From Bacilli bacterium (lineage in GTDB: Bacteria > Bacillota_I > Bacilli_A > RF39 > UBA660), in NCBI GenBank assembly GCA_900758895.1, contig CAAETG010000007.1:1-20842 (forward strand): a stretch of DNA of 20,842 nucleotides. The letters run 5' to 3'. The first letter of the stretch is position 1, and every line of letters begins with the position of its first letter. The position numbers and the translations under genes were made by a program. Below the pieces are notes generated by a model that saw only the letters and a program-made list of their open reading frames with translations, did no database searches and had not been told where the DNA came from. This document shows, piece after piece, positions 7,035 to 14,191 of the stretch.

Positions 7035-7048
7035 CTTACCTAATTTCC

Positions 7049-7077
7049 TTGACATTTCAGCATATTAAGGATATACT
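7049..7077 (+). promoter_or_regulatory. Strong promoter of the InlB-repeat protein
   Basis: Consensus -35 TTGACA (7049-7054), exactly 17 bp, and -10 TATACT (7072-7077). It is the closest match to the housekeeping consensus in the window. AGGGTGG precedes the ATG at 7105. Confidence 0.75.
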
Positions 7078-7104
7078 TAGCATATAGGAAAGTAGGGTGG
7101 TAGA

Positions 7105-8922
7105 ATGGAAAAAGAATATCAGGTAAGTTGGTTAAAGATAGTAGGGATTACAGTATTAATTGCCGTTGTTATCGTTATTATCTGTTTAATTTATCCGAAG
7201 AAAGATAATACGTTATTAACCCAGCAAACATATATTAGTAATATTACTTTGATGAAAGATGCGGGGTTTGAGTATTTTACAGGAAGTAATTTACCGCAAG
7301 AAGTTGGGGATAGTGAGCGAATTACGTTAGATGAGATGCTAGCACGTAATTTGATTGTAGAGTTTTTTGATGAAGAGGGAAATAGTTGTAATACAACGAA
7401 TAGTTATATAGAAGCAACGAAAACAATGGATAATGAATATGAGATGAGTGTTTATTTAAGTTGTGATCATAAGTCGGATTATATTGTTACTTCTATTTCT
7501 AATGAAGTGGTTTGTACAGATTGTAATGTAACTATACCAGAAGATAATTCTACAACAGCAAATAATGATAGTAATAATAGTAGTAGTGGTGGTATAACTA
7601 CAGGTGGTAGTGAAAGACCAATTAATATTACACAAACAACTAATGTAAATATTAATTATGTAAATACTTGTTGTACGAATGAGGATAGTAGTAATTGTAG
7701 TGATGATTGTTTAACGAATGTTTATCATTCTGTTGTTTTTGATTCCAATGGTGGTAATTTTGTACGAACGCAAATTGTAAAGCATGATGGACATGCAAAT
7801 TATGTGGAACCATATCGATATGGTTATGAATTCTTAGGCTGGTATTTAAATGGAGAAAAATACGATTTTTCAACTCCGGTTACTGAGAAAATTACTCTAG
7901 TAGCAAAGTGGAAAAAGAAAGATACAGGTGGAGAAGAGAAACCGGATGATAAAGAAATTTATATTGTTGATTTTGATTCCAATGGTGGAAGTGACGTTCC
8001 TAGTCAAAAAGTAGAAGAAGGAGATACCGCTACGAGACCAACAAACCCTACTAGAGATTGTTATGATTTTGCTGGTTGGTATACCAATGCTTCTTTAACT
8101 AAAAAATATGATTTTTCGACTCCAGTTAACAGTGATATGACTCTTTATGCAAAATGGGTTGAAAATGATACTTGTAAAGAAACTTATCGGGTTAGATTTG
8201 ATTCGAATGGTGGATCTTCTGTAGCAACGCAAAGAGTAGAAGAGGGAGATCGTGCTGATGAGCCAAGAGATCCAAAAAGAAATGGATATGAATTCTTAGG
8301 TTGGTATTTAAATGGTAAGAAATTTAATTTTAGAACAAGAATTTATGAAGATATTACTTTAGAAGCAAAATGGGAAAAAGAAGAAGTTAAATATAATAAG
8401 TATTGTAAGATAGAAAATGATCGATACTATTCTATTAGTTATGTTCCAGAAACACAAAGCGTTTGGAATAAATCTTGGAATGTGTATTTTTATAAATTAG
8501 ATCATGCAGATCATCTTAGAATTACTAAGATTGGGTATTTAACAAATTATTCTTTATATCAAGAAACTTATCGAAATGCGAATGATAAAGGAATTAGTTT
8601 AGTAGGTGGAACTGGAAAGTATGGAGTATCTGTTAATTCTGCTTCTACTTTACAAACTTACTCTCTTAAACCAAGCAATTTTACTGCATCAATTGGTACT
8701 CCTTATTATCAAAATGGTTCATGGTATGCAAACTTTTCAGTAAGAATTAAGAATTATAATAATGTAAAAGGTTATTATGCAAATAATTTGGGCTATAAAG
8801 TACATTTTATACCATTCTATTTTGAAGTTGAATATACTGATTTGGATCAATGTGTAACAGATAAGGCATCTAACAGTTATAAATATGATAATTATGAAAT
8901 TGTTGATAGTTATTGGAAATAA
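7105..8922 (+). CDS. Membrane-anchored surface protein with three InlB B-repeats
   Basis: A 605-residue protein. Residues ~9-30 are a signal anchor with a short cytoplasmic N-terminus. Residues ~40-145 form a domain with ITLDEMLARNLIVEF and several Cys (SCN, SCDH, VVCTDC). A Ser/Asn/Gly/Thr linker (~147-180) and a CC...CSDDC cluster follow. Three Listeria-Bacteroides (Flg_new/InlB) repeats occupy ~210-269, 287-351 and 362-423; each has FDSNGG, a GW-Y motif and a final A/V-KW. The remaining ~180 residues are rich in Tyr and Asn and unassigned. There is no LPxTG motif or C-terminal anchor, so the sortase at the right edge should not process it. Likely an exposed adhesion or envelope protein (inferred from the repeats). 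Single gene with its own promoter. Confidence 0.8.
   Translation: MEKEYQVSWLKIVGITVLIAVVIVIICLIYPKKDNTLLTQQTYISNITLMKDAGFEYFTGSNLPQEVGDSERITLDEMLARNLIVEFFDEEGNSCNTTNSYIEATKTMDNEYEMSVYLSCDHKSDYIVTSISNEVVCTDCNVTIPEDNSTTANNDSNNSSSGGITTGGSERPINITQTTNVNINYVNTCCTNEDSSNCSDDCLTNVYHSVVFDSNGGNFVRTQIVKHDGHANYVEPYRYGYEFLGWYLNGEKYDFSTPVTEKITLVAKWKKKDTGGEEKPDDKEIYIVDFDSNGGSDVPSQKVEEGDTATRPTNPTRDCYDFAGWYTNASLTKKYDFSTPVNSDMTLYAKWVENDTCKETYRVRFDSNGGSSVATQRVEEGDRADEPRDPKRNGYEFLGWYLNGKKFNFRTRIYEDITLEAKWEKEEVKYNKYCKIENDRYYSISYVPETQSVWNKSWNVYFYKLDHADHLRITKIGYLTNYSLYQETYRNANDKGISLVGGTGKYGVSVNSASTLQTYSLKPSNFTASIGTPYYQNGSWYANFSVRIKNYNNVKGYYANNLGYKVHFIPFYFEVEYTDLDQCVTDKASNSYKYDNYEIVDSYWK
7732..8373 (+). repeat. Three InlB-type repeats in 7105-8922
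   Basis: Units at about 7732-7911, 7963-8157 and 8188-8373. Units 1 and 3 share a nearly identical DNA block encoding YEFLGWYLNG (about 7825 and 8287). Unit 2 differs there (YDFAGWYTNA). Units 1 and 2 share KYDFSTPV. The mixed pattern suggests past gene conversion or shuffling between units. Confidence 0.8.
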
Positions 8923-9070
8923 TTAGTGTTGATGAAATTTACAACTTCGGAGCTAAATCGCATAATAGCGTTAAAAATATAAGTGTATGAGCATAAGCTT
9001 GTAAATAAAGGTGGTACCGCGGGTAGTCAATATCAAACGAAACTCGTCCTTTGTTTATAAGCTTTTTATT
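8923..9070 (+). promoter_or_regulatory. T-box leader, probably tyrosine-specific
   Basis: A T-box element lies before the aminopeptidase-tyrS operon. T-box core AAGGTGGTACCGCGGG (9008-9023). Antiterminator/antisequestrator: helix A1 AAAGG (9007-9011) with CCTTT (9048-9052), 7-nt bulge TGGTACC (9012-9018), and helix A2 GCGGG (9019-9023) with CTCGT (9043-9047). The bulge TGGT should pair with ACCA, as expected for tRNA-Tyr (A73). A1 can extend to 17 bp (8995-9011 with 9048-9064) and is followed by five T. Upstream of the T-box only 85 nt are free before the preceding stop, so a full Stem I does not fit unless it overlaps that gene. A UAC at 8940-8942 is a possible specifier. No clear promoter seen. 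Confidence 0.8.
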
Positions 9071-9081
9071 GTTAGAAAGGA
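9047..9081 (+). promoter_or_regulatory. Possible Shine-Dalgarno sequestering helix of the T-box
   Basis: TCCTTT (9047-9052), the 3' strand of the T-box helix A1, is complementary to AAAGGA (9076-9081), which is the Shine-Dalgarno of the aminopeptidase gene (ATG at 9092). The two pairings exclude each other, so bound uncharged tRNA could free the ribosome binding site. Only 6 bp, seen by eye. Confidence 0.35.
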
Positions 9082-9091
9082 AGAAGAAAAA

Positions 9092-10288
9092 ATGGAAGAT
9101 TTAAAAAGAAAATATGCTAAATTTTTGGTGGAAGGATGTTTACGATTAAAGAGAGGAGATAAACTTTTTATTATTGGGTATCATCTAATTCAAGATTTTA
9201 TTTTTATGGTAAAAGAAGAAGCAGAAAAATTGGGTATTACGGATATTAAAACTTTAATTAATGATCCTTTTAAGCAAAAAGAATTATATTTAACTCAGTC
9301 TTATGAGGAAATTATTGCAAATCCAATTATGGATCGAACGATGTATAATCAAATGGCAAGAGAGGGGTATGCTTTCTTAAGTTTATCATCTCCTTTACCA
9401 GGATTTTATGAAGATGTGGATAGTGAACTTTTAAGTAAAGTTAGTCGTCATCAAATGAAGAGTATCAGTGAATATAAAGAATATCAATTAAAAGGAAAAA
9501 TTAAATGGAATATTTCGGCTGTTCCTAATGAGATATGGGCTAATGATATTGTAAATGGGGATATCAATTGTTTATGGGATCTTATCTTTGATATTTGTCT
9601 CATTAAGGAAAAAGATCCGATTCAAGCTTGGGATCAAAAAATGAGACGATTGAAAAAAAGAGCGGAATATTTAAATCAATTGCAGATTGATCATTTGATA
9701 TATCATAATTCTTTAGGGACTAATTTAGAAATTGGTTTACCAGAAGCTTATTTATTTCAAAGTGCCGATGAAGGAAATATTGTTAATATGCCAACGGAAG
9801 AAGTATTTACTTCACCAGATAGACTTCGTGTAAATGGTCGTGTTGTCTCTTCAAAACCACTTTTACACAATGGTAATTTGATTGAAAATTTTTGGCTCGA
9901 ATTTCAAGATGGAAAGATTGTTCGTTATGATGCTTCGAAAGGGAAAGAAATTTTAAAAGGGATTATTGAAACGGATGAAGGATCGCATTATTTAGGAGAA
10001 GTAGCATTCGTCGATTATCATAGTCCGATTTCATTAACGAACGTATTATTTAAAAATACGCTTTATGATGAAAATGCCAGTTGTCATTTAGCAATTGGAG
10101 AAGCTTTTCCAGAATGTATTGTGGATGGACTTGAACTTAGTCGTGAAGAATTAGTTGGTCGTGGGCTTAATAGTTCTCATGAACACGTGGACTTTTTTAT
10201 GGGAACAAGTGATTTAGAAGTGATTGCAGTCTTGAAAAATGGAAATAAAACCGTTATAATGAAAGACGGAAATTTTGTGGAGGTTTAA
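9092..10288 (+). CDS. M29 family metallo-aminopeptidase (AmpS/PepS/AmpT type)
   Basis: A 398-residue cytosolic peptidase that removes N-terminal residues using two metal ions. Spacing matches the known M29 ligands: E237 (NMPTEEVF), E303 (YLGEVAFVD), H332 (SCHLAIG), H365 and D367 (HEHVDFFMG). The conserved Tyr seven residues after the first His is Phe here (F339, AIGEAFP), which is odd because that Tyr is thought to assist catalysis. Length is normal. I chose the ATG at 9092 with AAAGGAAG upstream; an open frame further upstream runs through the T-box and is not coding. tyrS starts one base after the stop, so both are under the same leader, linking peptide recycling to tyrosyl-tRNA charging (inferred). 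Confidence 0.9.
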   Translation: MEDLKRKYAKFLVEGCLRLKRGDKLFIIGYHLIQDFIFMVKEEAEKLGITDIKTLINDPFKQKELYLTQSYEEIIANPIMDRTMYNQMAREGYAFLSLSSPLPGFYEDVDSELLSKVSRHQMKSISEYKEYQLKGKIKWNISAVPNEIWANDIVNGDINCLWDLIFDICLIKEKDPIQAWDQKMRRLKKRAEYLNQLQIDHLIYHNSLGTNLEIGLPEAYLFQSADEGNIVNMPTEEVFTSPDRLRVNGRVVSSKPLLHNGNLIENFWLEFQDGKIVRYDASKGKEILKGIIETDEGSHYLGEVAFVDYHSPISLTNVLFKNTLYDENASCHLAIGEAFPECIVDGLELSREELVGRGLNSSHEHVDFFMGTSDLEVIAVLKNGNKTVIMKDGNFVEV

Positions 10289-10289
10289 T

Positions 10290-11519
10290 ATGAATTTGTA
10301 TGAAGATTTAAAGTGGAGAGGATTATTGAAAGATGTATCTAGTCCAAAGATAGAGGAATTATTAAATAATGGGGGAGTTACTTTTTATATTGGTACGGAT
10401 CCAACTGGAGATTCCCTACACATTGGACATTTTTCATCCTTTTTAATGGCTAGTCGTTTAAAAAGAGCTGGACATCATCCAATTTTGCTCATTGGTGGTG
10501 CAACAGGACAAATTGGCGATCCTAAACCAACAGCAGAACGAGCTATGATTACCAAAGAAGAAGTAGCTCATAATGTGGAAGCGTTAACGAATCAAGTTAA
10601 AAAAATCTTTGGCTTTGAGATTGTCAATAACTGGGATTGGAGTAAAGATATTAATTTCATTGATTATCTAAGAGATTATGGAAAATATTTTAGTATTAAT
10701 TATATGCTTGATAAAGATATTATTAAAAGAAGACTTGATGCTGGTATTACATATACGGAATTTTCTTATATGATTATGCAATCTTTAGACTTTTTATGGT
10801 TATATCAAAATAAAGGTGTTACTATGCAAGTAGCAGGTCAAGATCAATGGGGAAATATTACTGCAGGTATTGATTTAATACGTAAGAAAACAGGAGAAGA
10901 AGCTTATGGATTTACCATGCCTTTAATTACGAAAAAGGATGGAACTAAGTTTGGTAAGAGTGAAGGAAATGCAATTTGGCTTGATATTAATAAAACAAGT
11001 AGCTATGAAATGTATCAATTCTTTATTAATACTGAGGATGAAATGGTGATTGATTATCTTAAAAAATTAACATTCTTATCAAAAGAAGAAATTGAAGAAA
11101 TTGAGAAAATTCATCAAGAAAAACCAGAACTAAGAATTGCTCATAAACGTCTTGCTGAAGAAGTAATTACTTTCTTGCATGGACATGAAGAGTATCTAAA
11201 AGCAGTCAGAATTAGTGAATCATTGTTTAGTGAGAGTGTTACCGATCTTACAAGTGATGAAGTTATTTCTTCTTTAAAAGGAGTTCCAAGTGTGGATGTT
11301 ATACTTGGTAGTACTATTGTTGATTTTCTTGTTGATAGTAAGATTGTAAGTAGTAAAAGAGAGGCACGAGAATTTGTCAGTGCTGGCGCTATTAGTATTA
11401 ATAATAAGAGAATTGTGGATCTTGATTATGTTGTTGATAGTAAAGATACGATTGAGGGAAAAGTTATTATTATTAAGAGAGGAAAAAAGAATTATTATTT
11501 AGGTATGATAAATCACTAG
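10290..11519 (+). CDS. tyrS: Tyrosyl-tRNA synthetase
   Basis: A 409-residue class I aminoacyl-tRNA synthetase that charges tRNA-Tyr with tyrosine using ATP. YIGTDPTGDSLHIGH gives the HIGH motif at 44-47. KFGKS at 220-224 is the KMSKS-equivalent loop. YTEFSYMIMQSLDF and QVAGQDQWGNITAGIDLI are classical TyrS tyrosine/adenylate-pocket segments. The C-terminal ~65 residues form an S4 RNA-binding domain (SSKREAREFVSAGAISINN). Length fits bacterial TyrS. The ATG at 10290 has GGAGG at 10278-10282, inside the end of the aminopeptidase gene one base before; an in-frame TTG at 10275 would precede the site. It is regulated by the T-box leader and closed by the terminator at its stop codon. Confidence 0.97.
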   Translation: MNLYEDLKWRGLLKDVSSPKIEELLNNGGVTFYIGTDPTGDSLHIGHFSSFLMASRLKRAGHHPILLIGGATGQIGDPKPTAERAMITKEEVAHNVEALTNQVKKIFGFEIVNNWDWSKDINFIDYLRDYGKYFSINYMLDKDIIKRRLDAGITYTEFSYMIMQSLDFLWLYQNKGVTMQVAGQDQWGNITAGIDLIRKKTGEEAYGFTMPLITKKDGTKFGKSEGNAIWLDINKTSSYEMYQFFINTEDEMVIDYLKKLTFLSKEEIEEIEKIHQEKPELRIAHKRLAEEVITFLHGHEEYLKAVRISESLFSESVTDLTSDEVISSLKGVPSVDVILGSTIVDFLVDSKIVSSKREAREFVSAGAISINNKRIVDLDYVVDSKDTIEGKVIIIKRGKKNYYLGMINH

Positions 11520-11549
11520 AAATTGGGCAAAAAACCAGTTTCTTTTTTT
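11518..11549 (+). terminator. Intrinsic terminator of the aminopeptidase-tyrS operon
   Basis: AGAAATTGG (11518-11526) pairs with CCAGTTTCT (11535-11543) as 9 bp with one G-U, followed by seven T (11543-11549). The 5' arm uses two bases of the tyrS stop codon. Confidence 0.75.
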
Positions 11550-11586
11550 ATATTCACATATGATATGTTAGAAAGAGTGGTAATTT

Positions 11587-11832
11587 ATGAATAATAATAT
11601 GTATCAAATGCGACCACCACGTCCTAATGGTAATCAGGATCGTTTTATTTTTCCATTTTTAACAGGAGCGTTAGTTGGAGGAGCTGCGGTAGGACTTACG
11701 AGACCAAGACCAATTTATAATGTGGCACCACAAGGACCTATTTATTATGGTCCAGGTCCAAGACCTTATTATCCAGCACCTTATTCTTATTACTCTTATG
11801 GTGGTTATGTTCCAGGTCCTTATGGATATTAA
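11587..11832 (+). CDS. Small Tyr/Pro/Gly-rich membrane protein
   Basis: An 81-residue protein. The N-terminus is polar (MNNNMYQMRPPRPNGNQDR). Residues ~20-38 (FIFPFLTGALVGGAAVGLT) form one glycine-rich hydrophobic segment. The tail is a low-complexity Pro/Tyr/Gly region (GPIYYGPGPRPYYPAPYSYY). Similar GYP-rich tails occur in spore-coat-like and surface proteins of Firmicutes; function unknown. The start has only a modest ribosome binding site (GAGTGG). A weak -10 TATGAT is at 11559-11564. It sits between two terminators and is therefore probably monocistronic. Composition and the fitting terminators argue that it is real. Confidence 0.65.
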   Translation: MNNNMYQMRPPRPNGNQDRFIFPFLTGALVGGAAVGLTRPRPIYNVAPQGPIYYGPGPRPYYPAPYSYYSYGGYVPGPYGY

Positions 11833-11856
11833 AGTGTACTTCGGTATGCTTTTTTT
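11832..11856 (+). terminator. UUCG-loop terminator after 11587-11832
   Basis: AAGTGTAC (11832-11839), tetraloop TTCG (11840-11843), GTATGCTT (11844-11851): an 8-bp stem with two G-U pairs and the very stable C(UUCG)G loop, followed by T to 11856. It begins on the last base of the stop codon. Confidence 0.8.
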
Positions 11857-11876
11857 CTTATGGTAAAGTTTGGGTA

Positions 11877-11905
11877 TTGCAATCATAAAAAGATTGTGTT
11901 TAAAT
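11877..11905 (+). promoter_or_regulatory. Candidate promoter of 11924-12802
   Basis: -35 TTGCAA (11877-11882), a 17-bp spacer and a weak -10 TTAAAT (11900-11905). The spacer carries a short dyad, CAATC and GATTG (11880-11896), whose meaning is unknown. Confidence 0.35.
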
Positions 11906-11923
11906 AGAGTAGAGGTATGATTT

Positions 11924-12802
11924 ATGAAAAAAGTTGTAATTATTATTGTAGTGTTATTGTCGTTTGGAGTGATTGGTTTTGGTATTCTTTATGTTTCTAC
12001 TCATGATTTTAATGTAGAAAGAGATTCAGAACAACCAGAAAATGTCGAATTAAATGATGGCTCATTAGAAGCAGAAGTGAAAGATCAAGTTACTTTAGAA
12101 GAAACAAAAGAAATAGATGGCTCTTTTGTGCAAACTTATCAAATTGTTATTAATGGATTAGAAAAAACTTTAGAAGTAGAATTTTTATATCGTGATAATA
12201 CTGATACTAATGAACAATCTTTAACTGGTGATTATAATGGTGCCACTTTATATAGTTATTATGAGACTTATCAAGATGAGCCTACTTTGTATGATGCTAG
12301 TATGATTGACCGAAGTTTTAATGAAAATAATTTTTCTTTTATAACAGGCCAGGATGGTAAAAGTTATCTTCTTATTCATACAAATATTTATGATGATGGT
12401 GCTGGTGAAGAAGATAAATTGTATATTTTAAATGATTCTTTGGAATTTGTTAGCAATGATTTGGTTGATTATGCAGGAAGTAGTGATGTAAGAGGGTTGA
12501 CGATTATGTCGACTTATACTGGTTATACTTTGGAGAATAATGAAAGTCCTTGGTATAGTGATGATTTTAATGCTTGTCAAACTCCTTCTAATTGTTATAT
12601 TGATGTAAAAATAGAAGACAATAAAATTTATTATTTAGTGCCTGTATTAAAAGAAATAGATGAAGAAGCAGAAGAAGAGGAAGAAGAAATACAAGATTAT
12701 GGGGAATTAGAAGAAAGAGTTTATACGATTCGTGATAGTGAGTTAAGTTATGAAGTTATAAAAAGATATAAGATTACCCATATTGCTGGACAAGTGGAGT
12801 GA
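11924..12802 (+). CDS. Exported, N-terminally anchored protein of unknown function
   Basis: A 292-residue protein. Residues ~4-24 (VVIIIVVLLSFGVIGFGILYV) form a signal anchor with no lipobox Cys and no clear cleavage site, so the ~265-residue remainder is probably outside the cell and attached. It is acidic, with beta-rich Tyr/Asp/Glu patterns, two Cys close together (NACQTPSNCYID, ~residues 219-226) and a Glu run near residue 250. No domain recognised. The ATG at 11924 has AGAGG about 9 bases before. It appears monocistronic, with a weak promoter before it and a terminator overlapping its end. Confidence 0.7.
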   Translation: MKKVVIIIVVLLSFGVIGFGILYVSTHDFNVERDSEQPENVELNDGSLEAEVKDQVTLEETKEIDGSFVQTYQIVINGLEKTLEVEFLYRDNTDTNEQSLTGDYNGATLYSYYETYQDEPTLYDASMIDRSFNENNFSFITGQDGKSYLLIHTNIYDDGAGEEDKLYILNDSLEFVSNDLVDYAGSSDVRGLTIMSTYTGYTLENNESPWYSDDFNACQTPSNCYIDVKIEDNKIYYLVPVLKEIDEEAEEEEEEIQDYGELEERVYTIRDSELSYEVIKRYKITHIAGQVE

Positions 12803-12827
12803 TTGTAGAAATACTTTCACTTTTTTT
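12792..12827 (+). terminator. Intrinsic terminator after 11924-12802
   Basis: AAGTGGAG (12792-12799) pairs with the TTTCACTT side (12815-12822) with two G-U pairs; seven T follow (12821-12827). The 5' arm lies in the final codons. Confidence 0.55.
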
Positions 12828-12835
12828 GTTAAAAA

Positions 12836-12849
12836 CGAATGTTTGTTCT
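12836..12849. promoter_or_regulatory. LexA (DinR) box-like site before the dinD remnant
   Basis: CGAATGTTTGTTCT fits the Gram-positive SOS box CGAAC-N4-GTTCG pattern at most positions (11 of 14 against CGAACRNRYGTTYG, counted by eye). Its last base is the first base of the -35 hexamer, so a bound repressor would block the promoter. dinD is a LexA-regulated gene in Escherichia coli, so the context fits. Confidence 0.5.
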
Positions 12850-12877
12850 TGTAGTTTGGTATATTTTATTGTATAAT
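12849..12877 (+). promoter_or_regulatory. Promoter of the dinD remnant
   Basis: -35 TTGTAG (12849-12854), a 17-bp spacer and a perfect -10 TATAAT (12872-12877). GGTGG follows at 12894-12898, before the ATG at 12902. Confidence 0.55.
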
Positions 12878-12901
12878 AAAAATATAGAAAATTGGTGGGT
12901 T

Positions 12902-13633
12902 ATGGAGATACAAAAGTATCAAGAGCAAATATTTGAAGATATTAAACATTTAAATGAGTTTGGTGAAGAATATTGGGAAGCTAGAGCGTTAATGAGAGTG
13001 CTTAGATTCTAAATGGGAAAATTTTAGTAAAGTAATTGATAAGGCTAAAATTAGTTGTGAACTTAGTGGTTATAGTATAAATGATTGCTTTCCTGAAGTC
13101 AGGAAGCCAATAATTAGTGGGAAAGGGAGCCAGGAATTCATTGAAGATTATCATTTAACTCGTTATGCATGCTATTTAATTGTGCAAAATGGAGATCCTA
13201 GAAAAGAAGTCATTGCCCTTGGAAAGTTATTTTGCTGTTCAAACAAGAAAAATGGAACTTACTGAAGAAGAATTTTCGAGATTAGATGAAGATCAAAGAA
13301 GATTATATACAAGAATGAATGTTCGAAATAAAAATTTGTATTTATTCGAAACTGCTAAAAATGCTGGAGTTAAAAATTATGGGAAGTGAAGAATTAAGTG
13401 CTAATTTATTTCGCATTACACAGACAGATGCTAAGTTAAAAAGAGATCAAATTTGTAATGAAAAAGATGCTTGTGATACTCATTATCATGTTGGAGTAGC
13501 TATTCGTCGGACTATTCAAGATTTAGGTGGCGTGATGCCAGAGGATTTACCTACTCCTAAATGCTCTATTCAAAAGTTAGAACAAGAGGAATTAAGGAAG
13601 ATTAATGGAAGCGGAATTTATGTGTTAGTGTAA
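12902..13633 (+). pseudogene. dinD: dinD pseudogene (DNA-damage-inducible protein D)
   Basis: Four stretches in shifting frames together spell DinD, a protein induced by DNA damage and reported to act on RecA. (1) 12902-13009: MEIQKYQEQIFEDIKHL, ending at a TAA. (2) 13008-13262: SKWENFSKVIDKAK ... LTRYACYLIVQNGDPRKEVI. (3) about 13223-13386: SYFAVQTRKMELTEEEF ... NAGVKNYGK. (4) 13379-13633: MGSEELSANLFRITQTDAKL ... LGGVMPEDLPTPKCSI. Segments 1/2 and 2/3 are each joined by a small indel (about -2 bases). Between 3 and 4 roughly 35 residues usual in DinD are missing. Intact DinD has about 275-285 residues. Assembly error is possible but would need three separate events. Confidence 0.85.
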
Positions 13634-13637
13634 ATGA

Positions 13638-13671
13638 AAGATAAGTGTGTTCTATACACTTGTCTTTTTTT
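13638..13671 (+). terminator. Intrinsic terminator after the dinD remnant
   Basis: AAGATAAGTGT (13638-13648) and ACACTTGTCTT (13656-13666) form 11 bp with one G-U around a 7-nt loop, with seven T (13665-13671). Confidence 0.8.
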
Positions 13672-13702
13672 GTGGTAAAATACTAACAGAGGTCGATTTT
13701 TA

Positions 13703-14161
13703 ATGTTAGAAGAACTTGTCAAATATTTAATAGGGAATCATATTAGCATATCAACAATGGAATCTTGTACGGGTGGTTTACTTGCTAGTTTAATCACAGA
13801 TATTCCCGATGCAAGTACTATTTTAAAGTTTAGTGCGGTTACTTATAGTACAGAGTATAAAATTAAAATGGGTGTTCCTAAAGATATCATTGATAAGTAT
13901 ACTGTTTATAGTAAAGAGACCGCTATTGAAATGGCAAAAGCGATTAGTAAATATGCAGATAGTGATTTAGGAATTGGGATTACGGGAAGGCTTACTAGTA
14001 ATCTTTTGGAAGAAAAAAGTGTCGATCTTTGTATTTATGATAGAAGATATGATCAAATTTATACAACTCATGTTTTGATTACAAAATCAACAAGAAAAGA
14101 AAATAAAATAGAAGTGATAGAAGCTTTTATTCGTCTCTTTAATTCGACAATAAAAGTATAG
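13703..14161 (+). CDS. pncC: Nicotinamide-nucleotide amidase, stand-alone CinA C-terminal domain
   Basis: A 152-residue cytosolic protein of the CinA-C/PncC family, which deamidates nicotinamide mononucleotide to nicotinate mononucleotide in pyridine nucleotide salvage. STMESCTGGLLASLITDIPDAS carries the catalytic Ser (S21). VTYSTEYKIKMGV supplies Tyr 48 and Lys 53 at the family's usual distances (27 and 32 from the Ser). KETAIEMAKAISKYADSDLGIGITG continues the pattern. After ITG the usual AGPGG loop is replaced by RLTSN, and the chain is at the short end for the family, so activity could be altered. AGAGG (13688-13692) precedes the ATG. First gene of a likely operon with the Cse60-like gene and murJ. 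Residual doubt concerns activity, not family. Confidence 0.85.
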   Translation: MLEELVKYLIGNHISISTMESCTGGLLASLITDIPDASTILKFSAVTYSTEYKIKMGVPKDIIDKYTVYSKETAIEMAKAISKYADSDLGIGITGRLTSNLLEEKSVDLCIYDRRYDQIYTTHVLITKSTRKENKIEVIEAFIRLFNSTIKV

Positions 14162-14191
14162 TTGCCGTGTTATAGTTAATATGGTGATATT

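Noticed and set aside
7732..8373. Repeated DNA considered as a CRISPR-like or tandem repeat array
   Set aside because: The repeats are in frame, about 190-230 bp apart, diverged, and encode a known protein repeat.
9011..9091. N-terminal extension of the aminopeptidase through the T-box
   Set aside because: The extension would translate the T-box bulge and antiterminator, has no ribosome binding site, and the family starts near MEDLKRKYAKFLVEG.
13180..13389. Two short frames inside the dinD region as separate genes
   Set aside because: Their sequences align end to end with consecutive parts of one DinD protein, so they are fragments of a pseudogene.
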